Assembly (NCBI GenBank): GCA_934045075.1
Contig: OW203736.1
Location: 18,426,805-18,490,804, forward strand
Origin: Yponomeuta sedellus
Lineage: Eukaryota > Arthropoda > Insecta > Lepidoptera > Yponomeutidae
Length of the DNA: 64,000 nt
Direction: 5' to 3'
Translations under genes and position numbers: made by a program
Part shown: positions 22,166-30,278 of the stretch, piece after piece
Numbering within the stretch: position 1 is the first letter of the stretch
Layout of the letters: each line of letters begins with the position of its first letter
The notes under the pieces: generated by a model
The model's input: the letters and a program-made list of their open reading frames with translations, nothing else
What the model was told of the DNA's origin: nothing
Database searches by the model: none

Positions 22166-22567
22166 ATACTTTTTTTTATTTTTAATGCACTAACCCGTGC
22201 TAAGGACAATTTTATAAAAACCTATTTAGAGGCTAAAAATTCCACCCATGCCGGGATTCGAACCCGCGACCTCTGACTATCCGTGCCAGAGCTCTTCCAA
22301 TTGAGCAAATGGGGGTACAGTGATATCATTCCGATGTAAAAACCTAACTGCAAAGTAGGTAGTCGGGGCTGTAAGTGATGCAATTTACTTAAGCCAGATG
22401 TCGCTGCCTGTACGTAATACAGAGAATAGTGTAAAGAGGTTCGAAATTTCACTGATGCCGGTGAGTCGCCCATTAGCTCAATTGGAAGAGCGCTGGCACG
22501 GATAGCCAGAGGTCGCGGGTTCGAATCCCGGCATGGGTGGAATTTTTAGCCTCTAAATAGGTTTTTT
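22166..22567. repeat. tRNA-like repeat family, inverted head-to-head copy
   Basis: It begins with the tail of one unit (TTTTTAATGCACTAACCCGT) and the end motif AAAAACCTATTTAGAGGCTA (22216-22235), then a minus-strand tRNA-like module (22244-22314). The unit body (TCGCTGCCTGTACGTAATAC) is followed by a plus-strand tRNA-like module (22468-22540) with TTAGCTCAATTGG (box A) and GGTTCGAATCC (box B). The two modules and their adjoining end motifs are inverted copies about 150 bp apart. The same unit occurs at 47602-48238 (tandem dimer) and 54955-55285 (single). Confidence 0.85.
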
Positions 22568-23081
22568 AAAATATTTTTTTCAATTTAGTATTGTTATTTG
22601 TTTTGTGAAAACTTTTTCATCTTTACAGGGTTTTCGATGCATGGACCGTCAAAAATTTTTGGGGTACTGCTGGGGTCATAGTACTGGTGCCCCACACACC
22701 CTATATATATATAAAAGGAGAAGCTAAAAAACAAACAGGCTGGTTAGGACAAATATGACTCAAAATGTTCTAGATGGTCTATACCAGACAGACAGACGGA
22801 CGGACGGGTGGACAGACGAATTAATAATTAAGCTTGAAACAACGAAATTGAATATTTTTTTACTAATCTTTCGACACATCGATCTGTGAGTGAGACAGAA
22901 ACAAACAAGTTTTTACTTGCTTGCAGCTCGTGCGGCGCGGTGTGTGTTCTTTTTGGATTAAACCGGTTAATTAAGGTTTTTAGGTACGCTCTCATTTCGG
23001 TTCCGCTCCGAACGAAACCTTTTCTAAAAACCGGTAAAAACCTTTATTAACCGGTATTTTCGAAACCGGTTTGAAGCCCTG

Positions 23082-23752
23082 TTCAAGACACCTGCGTCAC
23101 TCAACTGATGACGTACGTTGAAAACACCACGTCCTGCAAACAAGTCCCAGTCTCTATCGAAGCAGTAAAGGTACAGATGATTCAACCCAACAGATGGATA
23201 CTCTACAGTAAGGAGCAGAAGATACTTTCCAGAACCTGCACTAACGAAATATACCGCCAAAAGATCCTTGGCAAATATGTACTTACTTTAGATGATCCCT
23301 GTGAAGTACAGATTGATGATGTCCATCTGAGAATGCATACCAGCGACACCGAGAACGTTTCATACCCTAAACTGCTTATTGTACATCTGCCTAGCGTGAA
23401 ACCACCTGTAGCAGAAATGACAGCGAAACTAGTGGATCTGGAAGGCATCGACCTCATGGACGTCAAGTTCTTGTCTTATCTGCTGAAGAAAAGTGAAAGT
23501 GATAATGAAAAGTCAATTATTACAGTGAAATCTATTAGCGTCTGGACCATTGTGCTCTACATTATAACCATTGCATTCATTTGTGTTTTAGCTTATAAGC
23601 ATCACCTAAAAATAAGATTATTATGTCATCGAAGTTCTGCTTCTTGTTCCAAAAGTCCCAAGAAAGAGAACTTCGAACTTAAGGAGGGAGGAGTTACGTC
23701 TGCTGACTCTACCATTTTTGCTGGACCAAGCAATCTCTCTGTTTTCAAGTAG
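23082..23752 (+). pseudogene. env: Errantivirus env, C-terminal third
   Basis: Continues env after the hAT-like insertion: DTCVTQL, then the ORF 23108-23752 with TTSCKQVPVSIEAVKVQMI, TCTNEIYRQKILGKYVL and DDPCEVQI. A helical region and a single transmembrane helix (WTIVLYIITIAFICVLAY, about residues 146-165 of the ORF) precede a Lys/Ser-rich cytoplasmic tail. Its tail codons run through the purine-rich GGAGGGAGG and into the putative 3' LTR, as in other errantiviruses. This segment itself has no stops. Confidence 0.85.
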
Positions 23753-23940
23753 AGACAATGTAACTACTTTGTAAGGTCCAGACACTTGACTCAGCAAACG
23801 GATGTTGTCGCGCCTGGCCTCTGCGAAGCCTCAGGCATAAGTAGTTTTAGTTAGTCTTAGTCCTGGCCTTCAGCCGAATACACGTGTCCCAAATTAAAAA
23901 TTGTATTTTTAAAACGCCCTACCACTCGCACGCAACTTAA
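23692..23940 (+). repeat. Putative errantivirus 3' LTR
   Basis: A polypurine tract (AAGGAGGGAGG, 23681-23691) is followed by AGTTAC, the typical errantivirus LTR start. The likely end is near CGCAACTTAACT at 23932-23943. No second LTR, gag or pol is present in the window, so this is a solo 3' portion and the boundary is approximate. Confidence 0.45.
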
Positions 23941-24279
23941 CTAGGTAGATAATGACAACAACCGTATCGTATTGATGCTAGTTTATTACTGCCCACAACA
24001 GTGCGCTTGCGAGCGCGGTTTAACACATACACATCAGTATCATATGTTTTAAAGAATATATGAATAGCGCACATACAGTCAACTCGATATTTGCTCGACA
24101 AAAAAGTCAAGCTATATCGATTTGCTTTTGATTTAAAAGTTGGACAACTATCGATCAAGCGCTCAATTTGTATTGCATTGTATTGATGTGCGCAGACCAT
24201 CGACTAAACAGTCGATCCGCGACTGACCGCGACTGCCAGTCTCGTATAAGCATTTATAGCGGCGCCACGTCTCTTCGCC

Positions 24280-24471
24280 GTGGCGGGAACTATTACGGAC
24301 GATACTGAGGAGTTCATTAACAGCGTAGAAAAAAGGCCTGCGCTTTACTTAAAGAGTGTAAAAGAGTACTCAGACATCAATCTGAAGAAAAAGCTATGGG
24401 AGGAAGTTTGCATGGAAGTCGTATCTGGATGGTTGGAATTAGACCCAGAAAATAAAAGAAAACGAGGTTAG
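24280..24471 (+). pseudogene. Harbinger H3 MADF exon 1
   Basis: Encodes a MADF start: EEFINSVEKRPALYLKSVKE, then KKLWEEVCMEVVSGWLEL, ending at an AACGAG/GTTAGT donor. The expected ATG reads GTG (GTGGCGGG; compare ATGGCGTC in the H6 homologue at 49062), so the start appears mutated. The exon is otherwise open. Confidence 0.75.
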
Positions 24472-24474
24472 TTT

Positions 24475-26215
24475 CGTACATTGTATTATTTATTTATTCC
24501 CCCTTCACTGACAAAACTTTTTGCGCTATGTTGTGGACAGGGAATTTTTCCTGGGGTTTTTAAGATATCTCTTATAACTCCTGTACATAAGAGTGAGGAT
24601 CGAAGCAGTGTCACGAATTTTCGACCTATTTCGGTATTACCAACACTGTCTAAACTGTTAGAAAATTTTTTAAATAAGCGGTTAATGAAATTTCTAGAAC
24701 ATAACAATACACTCTCACCAAACCAATTTGGTTTTAGGTCTGGAATTAGTACCGAAGACGCTATTTCTGAATTGACTAAGTTCATAACTACACAAGTTGA
24801 TAGTAAAAATAAATGCCTCGGTATTTTTCTGGACCTTGCCAAAGCGTTCGACACTGTTTCGATCCCTATCCTTATCGAAAAAGGGAGAGAATAGGAATTT
24901 GGGAACCTGCGCTGAATATCTATAGAGATTTCGTCACAAACAGACTTCAAAAAGTTAAAATTGAGAACTTAGTCAGCAAAGAATCTTCTGTCAATGTCGG
25001 GGTACCACAGGACAGTATACTCGGCCCGAGCCTCTTTTTAATTTATATGACATGTGTCAACAATCAATGACAAATGGTAGGATATTCACTTATGCCGACG
25101 ATACTGCCTTGGTATTCTATGGAGAAACCTGGGAGGAGGTATATTCTCTGGCTGAAAAGGGTCTTCACAGAATCACTTATTGGCTTAGGTCTAACCTTCT
25201 CACTCTAAATTTGTCAAAATCCTCGTACCTAAAATTTACAAAAATTAAAGGTAAAGATATGGGTCCTGATTTGCCTCTTAAAGCTCATACTTGTCATTTC
25301 TTCCCTAACTCTAACCCAGCGTGTTTATGTATTGCTCTTTCTAGATCTAGAATAATAAAATACCTGGGCGTTACTGTTGACGAACACTTTACCTGAAAAC
25401 CACATATTGAGGCCCTTACTTGTCGGGTAAGAAAGTTTATCTACATCTTCGAAAAATTGAGACATGTGGCACCCAAGGATTTACTTCGAACCGTCTACTT
25501 TACCTTAGCACAATCTACGATAACTTATTGTATAGGTATTTGGGGAGGTTCATGTAAGACCTATATGATCACACTGGAGAGAGCTCAGCGATCACTGCTT
25601 AAAGTTATGACATTTAGACCTTTCAGATTCTCATCAAAGCTCCTTTATGAAGATACTCAGGTATTACACGTACGACAATTATACATCCTTAAATAATTCT
25701 ACGCACACATTCACATACACCATTTGATGAGAAATTGTATAACGCTAAGCGTCGAAAAGATATTGTATGCAATCTAGCAAAATTTAACTCCGCTTACGCT
25801 CGACGTCAACATGTGTATATGTCAGGATTTTTGTATAACAAAATTAATAAATTGTTAGATGTATATCCATTAAATTCGAAAAAATGTAAATTAGAGGTAA
25901 CCAAACACATTTTTAACTTAAATTATTGTGAAACAGAGGCATTTTTGTTAGCACTTAAATGAATATATTTTTTAATCGCTTGCCAATTATGACAACTCAT
26001 AGAGCTCATAAACGGAATTATCCGTTTATAAGTTTGGTGTTTTTTTTTCTATTTTCTATTAGTAACTGCGGTTGTTGATGGCAGTAGCACTTTTAAACAT
26101 TGAAGGTTTTAATTGTCTACGATACAGGTTTCCTAGTGTAGGCAATTATCGACTTATATTAATTTGTACTGCTGTATCTTTGAAACAATAAAGTATTTAT
26201 TATTATTATTATTTA
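24475..26215 (+). pseudogene. CR1/Jockey-like LINE reverse transcriptase fragment in H3 intron
   Basis: RT blocks appear in order but in changing frames: LITPVHKSEDRSSVTNFRPI, NQFGFRSGISTEDAI, LGIFLDLAKAFDTVSIP, VGVPQDSILGPSLFLIY, FTYADDTALVFYGETWE (catalytic YADD, 25093) and RIIKYLGVTVDEHF. The C-terminal part has YFTLAQSTITYCIGIWGGS and VLHVRQLYILK. The element is 5'-truncated and ends in a (TTA)n run at about 26195-26213. Stops and frameshifts lie at about 24895, 25068, 25394 and 25694. Confidence 0.88.
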
Positions 26216-26219
26216 AAAA

Positions 26220-26462
26220 ATCATTTTATACTATATCGTATTGCCAAGGTACAGAGCCTTGAGGAGAAACAAAATAAGACGTTAAGTATTGTCGGACATT
26301 TATACCTCCGGTGAGGTTTCTGCCTCTGTTGTCACCATGAGATATTATATTTCCTAGTGGAGCGCCATATAACGGGTCTTTGAATTGTATTCCATCTTTA
26401 ATTCGTACGAGGTTATATAGTACACAATATGTTTTTATTATAGATTCTGCATAATCAACGCC
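26220..26462 (-). pseudogene. Harbinger H3 transposase C-terminus
   Basis: The minus strand reads YCVLYNLVRIKDGIQFKDP, APLGNIISHGDNRGRNLTGG and VRQYLTSYFVSPQGSVPWQY, the standard PIF transposase ending. It is cut on its N-terminal side by the Tigger sequence. Confidence 0.8.
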
Positions 26463-27181
26463 CGTTGCTGAAGGTTCACTCAGTTGTTGATCCTATAGAG
26501 TTTTCGGACGCACCTTCAACATCTTCTAAACATTTCAGGCCTGAACAAGTTCGCCCGCTGCCGAAGGCACCTCCTCGCAAGACTAGTAACCGCGGAAGAA
26601 AATCGAGAAAGTCGACTATATATACTGATACTCCTGAAAAAGCTGTCATTGAAGAAGAAGCCAAAGAACGTGAAAGAAAAAAAAATGGCTAAGAATGTGA
26701 CCAAAAATATTGATACCTTGAAATCAAACAACGAAAACACTAAAAAGGAAAAGGCAAGAAAACAAAAACGACGACCTCTGTGGCGTAGCGGTAGCGCGTC
26801 TACCTACCATGCAAGAGGTCCCGGGTTCGAATCCCGGCTGGAAACAAAAAAAAAAGTCCAGGTCTTGGATGTTTACATGTTTGTGATGTCGTTGTTTCTG
26901 GTTCCCACGACACAGGGTATCCTAGTGTGGGGCCAGAATATGTGCCTGTATGTAGATGTTATGTTATGTTATGTTATGTTAAAAAAGAACGATAATACCA
27001 CCAAAATCGTTGATATGGTTGTGGAGCAAGAAGAGTGGTATTGCCTTGTTTGTGCAGAACCTTATAGTAAAAGTAAATCTAATGAAACTTGGGTTCAGTG
27101 TGAAAAATGTAAATAATGGGCTCATGACGCTTGTACTGAACAAGAATTGAGATACATTTGCCAAAATTGTGCAATTTCTTA
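26463..27181 (+). pseudogene. Tigger/pogo-type transposase C-terminus with PHD-like finger
   Basis: Reads RPLPKAPPRKTSNRGRKSRK, STIYTDTPEKAVIEEE and a Lys-rich stretch. After a SINE insertion it continues EQEEWYCLVCAEPYSKSKSN, TWVQCEKCK, a TAA, then WAHDACTEQELRYICQNC. The Cys/His series (C-x2-C, C-x2-C, H-x3-C, C-x2-C) is a PHD/CPxxCG-like finger of the kind found at the end of arthropod jerky/Tigger transposases. Catalytic DDE sequence is absent, and a stop breaks the finger. Confidence 0.65.
26774..26980 (+). mobile_element. tRNA-derived SINE with (TTATG)n tail
   Basis: The tRNA-like head CCTCTGTGGCGTAGCGGTAG (box A) and GGTTCGAATCCCGG (box B) leads into a body with GATGTCGTTGTTTCTGGTTC and GGGTATCCTAGTGTGGGG, ending in four to five TTATG units. 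It lies inside the Tigger C-terminal coding sequence. Same family as the copies at 14690 and 30045. Confidence 0.85.
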
Positions 27182-27741
27182 GGAAATTATTTAGTCACCT
27201 TGATTCTACCTCTATTTTTTAGCAATGACTTCACTTCACCAAGTCTGAGAGGTTCCTACATAAAACTGCATGCAAAAATCTATTTTATACGCTATATAGA
27301 ACGGCAAAAAAAAACTAAACAAAAATTCTAAGATTTTCGTTATTTTGTATTATTTTCGTCATATCGATATTTTTTCATGATAGCGATATATGATAAAATT
27401 GAGTTTTCTGTGCAGATTTAGAGTTATGACAATTCATGACGTTAAGTTTCGTAATTTTTAAATATTTTATTTTTATAGCTTAGGTTTCGTAGGAACCTAC
27501 CTGTCTTTATGGAGTTGGTGAGGTGAAATACTGCATGTTATGCATCAAAATGTTGGGCAATATGACTGTGTTGATTATATTTTGATTAATAACGAATAAT
27601 CATTGATCTCTTAGATTTAAGCTCCTGATAAGTAAATACTTATTTTAAAATAATACAATTGAAACCAATTATTTTTGTACATCTTGGGTATTTTAATTTA
27701 TACCTTTGATTCATCCCAACGATTCATTTCAATACTTTTTA
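27182..27741. other. AT-rich non-coding, probable Tigger 3' region
   Basis: A loose inverted pair (CACCAAGTCTGAGAGGTTCC at about 27238 against AGGAACCTACCTGTC at about 27490) is visible. No ORF recognised. Confidence 0.35.
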
Positions 27742-28258
27742 GGGTTCCGTACCTCAAAAGGAAAAAACGGAACCCTTATAGGATCACTTTGTTGTCCGTC
27801 TGTCCGTCCGTCCGTCTGTCAAGACCCTTTTTCTCAGGAACGCGTGGAGGTATGAAGCTGAAATTTATATCAATTACTCAGGTCTACTGTCCCTTGAAGC
27901 TGTGAAAAAATCAAACTTCCAAGCCAACGCAATCAAAAGATACAGCCGTTTATGCCGCAAATTTTCGACACTTGCAAGGGAATCAAAACCTACAGGGTGC
28001 TTCCCGTGAACTCAGAATCTTGAAATTTGGTACGAAGCAACGTCTTATAGCATAGATAAAGGAAAAATTACGAAAACCATAAATTTTTAGTTACATCTCA
28101 TAATATATTTTTTTTTAATAATTTTTAACTTACTACCCATTTCCTCATAAACGCGTAGAGGTATTAAATTGAAATTCATACCAAATACTCAGGTCTATAA
28201 TACAGGTTTGTACGGAACCCTCGGTGCGCGAGTGGCCTCGCACTTGGCCGGTTTTTTT
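27742..28258 (+). repeat. Lepidopteran GGGTTCCGTA...CTTGGCCGG repeat
   Basis: Begins AGGGTTCCGTACCTCAAAAG, has a (TCCG/TCTG)n run near 27795-27820, and ends TACGGAACCCTCGGTGCGCG, then CTCGCACTTGGCCGGTTTTT. This is a dispersed non-coding repeat I know from many moth and butterfly genomes, class uncertain. A 49-bp 3' fragment of the same family lies at 41455-41503. Confidence 0.7.
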
Positions 28259-29092
28259 TTATAAATTATAATACCCGTAATGTTATCTGTTTCTACTAAA
28301 TCGGATAATACTACTGTATTATTTAAAAATATTTTTTTGTGAAGGATGGGGTTGTTTGTACCAGGGGTCAATTGTAACTGTATGGGATTAATAATTGTTT
28401 TAGAATTCGATGGTTTTGTTATATTGAGTTGTTGTTATTACTTGAAAGGTGTTCTATGAGTAGCCTTAAGTGTTTTTTATATTAAGTCGACATAATATGT
28501 TTCAAAAATTTGGAGATTATCATAATACGTTCAGTTCAACTGAAATGCTAGCTTTGTCAAGTCTAAATACGAGTCTCTATAATTAAGACTGATGTAACGT
28601 AACAGACTGATTCGTCCTAAGAAATTATACTGATTGATTATGACATTATTTTGGCTTCAATTTACCTTTGTTTTTCTGGTACAATTGACCCATACTAGGG
28701 GTCAATTGTAACACAAGGACTTCATAAACAAAAACTCAATTTATACCATTCTGATGCGATCATATGAAAATTATTTTATAGATTGTTATAGCCAATTAGA
28801 CTACAATGTAACGTACAAAGTGATTTTTACGTGGTGGCATTAGATTCTGAGTTATAGGTCGTTATTTCGAAACCGGTACTATTGCCCCCGGTCTACCCTA
28901 CATGGGAGATCGAAGAATTTTTTTTTAATTCTATATGGGTTTCTTTGGGAGAGTTGCTTAATTTCATGACTAGATTCTTGATCTCCCTTCGAGTACATGT
29001 ACACCCCCTTTCCGATACACCCTTTATTATAGAAATAAGCTTCAACTTTTGTAATTATTATCTGTTAGTTAGATAAATAAATATATATTTCA
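28259..29092. other. Non-coding; possible Tigger terminal region
   Basis: GGGGTCAATTGTAAC occurs at about 28374 and 28700, and GGGTAGACCGGGGGCAATAG (minus strand) near 28890. Repeated terminal-like motifs of this kind could mark the right end of the Tigger relic. The plus ORF 28882-29076 is unsupported. Confidence 0.35.
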
Positions 29093-29640
29093 TTGTATAC
29101 ATTTATAGGTGCAGAGGTCCAGCAGAAATGGCTTAACTTGAGAACCTGCTTTTCAAGAGAATTGAAGGCTCAAAAAACAACATCCGGACAGGCGGCAAAG
29201 AAACGTCGAAAATATCGATATTTTGAAAAGTTGCTATTTCTAAAATCTTCATTAGCAGAACGACCCACTATGGTAATCTAGATTCCACTGCAGCTGAAGC
29301 CGAAGATGAGACTGTAACCTCTGACACTATGGGCTCAAATGTACCTATAACACAAAATACAAGGAAAAAAAACAATAACTCTGGTCCGAAGTTCGAAGAA
29401 ACTTTGTTGAACATACTAACAGATGATTTAGACGAAGACAAACATTTTGCTCTCTCTTTAGTTCCTACGTTACAGTCTATGACAGACGACGAAAAATTTC
29501 AAGCCAAAATTTTAATACTGCAAGTATGTCGAAGGGTAAAAGCCAATAGACAACATACTCAATCTTCCGTAACACTTCCTTCACGTAACATTTTATTACA
29601 GCCTTCCACAAACACTTTCTTACAACCTGAATATTACACT
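29093..29640 (+). pseudogene. Harbinger H3 MADF/BESS accessory protein, 3' part
   Basis: After a TTTATAG acceptor: VQQKWLNLRTCFSRELKAQK, AKKRRKYRYFEKLLFLK (end of MADF). After a frame change from 29329: KFEETLLNILTDDLDEDKHF, ALSLVPTLQSMTDDEKFQAK (BESS-like). It is cut at about 29640 by a LINE. It is homologous to the H6 gene at 50240-50935 (KRRKYVYFEQLLFL, FPLSLVPSLQNLTAEGKLDA). Confidence 0.75.
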
Positions 29641-29959
29641 GGATCTACCACACCTCATATTGACGCATCAAAATACTTAGGTATCGTAATAGACAACACA
29701 CTAAGTTTTAAGCCCCACATAGATTTATTGACCAAGAGGATACGTAAACTGATTTTTATCTTTAAGAACTTGCGCCATGTTGCTGATCGCAATATTATCA
29801 AAATGGTATATTTAGCACTCTGTCAGTCACAGCTAACCTATTGCATCACTACATGGGGTGGAGCTCCCAAAACTACTTTACTACCGTTGGAGAGAGCGTT
29901 GAGAGCGGTTTTGAAGATTAGTAATTTTCTCCCACGTCTGTATCCAACGGTGAAATTAT
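29641..29959 (+). pseudogene. LINE-A reverse transcriptase C-terminal fragment, part 1
   Basis: Reads DASKYLGIVIDNTLSFKPHI, IFIFKNLRHVADRNIIKMVY, CQSQLTYCITTWGGAPKTTL and LKISNFLPRLYPTVKL, the region after the YADD box in CR1/Jockey-like LINEs. It is interrupted at 29959 by LINE-B and resumes at 34784 (LYKQCSVLSVRQLF). The join TVKL/YKQC is in frame if the 5-bp repeat ATTAT is counted once. Confidence 0.85.
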
Positions 29960-30044
29960 TTATTTTATTTATTTATTTCCACACAGCTTACTATTTTTAC
30001 AGGGTATAGCCCTAATGCAATAGTGAAGACACACAAAACAAGAA

Positions 30045-30235
30045 CAACATAACCTTAACATATAACATTTACATACAGGCACATACATTGCTTCCGGCCC
30101 CACGCCAGGATACCCCGTGTCGCGGAAACCAGAAACAACGACATCACAAACCTGTAAATATCCAAGACCTCCCGTGACCTCTTGCATGGTAGGCAGATGC
30201 GCCACCACTGCGCCACCGAGGTCGCCCAAATATAG
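30045..30235 (-). mobile_element. tRNA-derived SINE in LINE-B 3' region
   Basis: On the minus strand: GGTGGCGCAGTGGTGGCGCA (box A region), TGCAAGAGGTC, GATGTCGTTGTTTCTGG, CGGGGTATCCTGGCGTGGGG, then TTATG-like repeats. The box B part present in the 26774 copy is deleted. The minus ORFs 30268-29969 and 30240-30055 are shadows of it. Confidence 0.8.
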
Positions 30236-30278
30236 CACAAATAAGATAATAATTAAACACATATACAATACACACTAC

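Larger units (their letters stand above)
19756..23081. mobile_element. Non-autonomous hAT-like element with 8-bp TSD, inserted in env
   Basis: The termini CAGGGCTTGTTTACCGGT and the reverse complement of the right end, CAGGGCTTCAAACCGGTT, are inverted repeats. Both flanks carry TTCAAGAC (19748-19755 and 23082-23089), an exact 8-bp duplication as made by hAT transposases. ACCGGT-type motifs recur just inside both ends. No hAT transposase is encoded. The interior carries a LINE 3' end (20381-22116) and a tRNA-like repeat pair. Removing it restores the env reading order. Confidence 0.92.

Noticed and set aside
22468..22540. Possible functional tRNA gene (also 47630-47700, 47940-48010, 55187-55258)
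   Set aside because: The T and anticodon stems are kept, but position 33 of the anticodon loop is C in every copy, the acceptor stem is mismatched, and all copies sit inside a dispersed repeat with TSDs.
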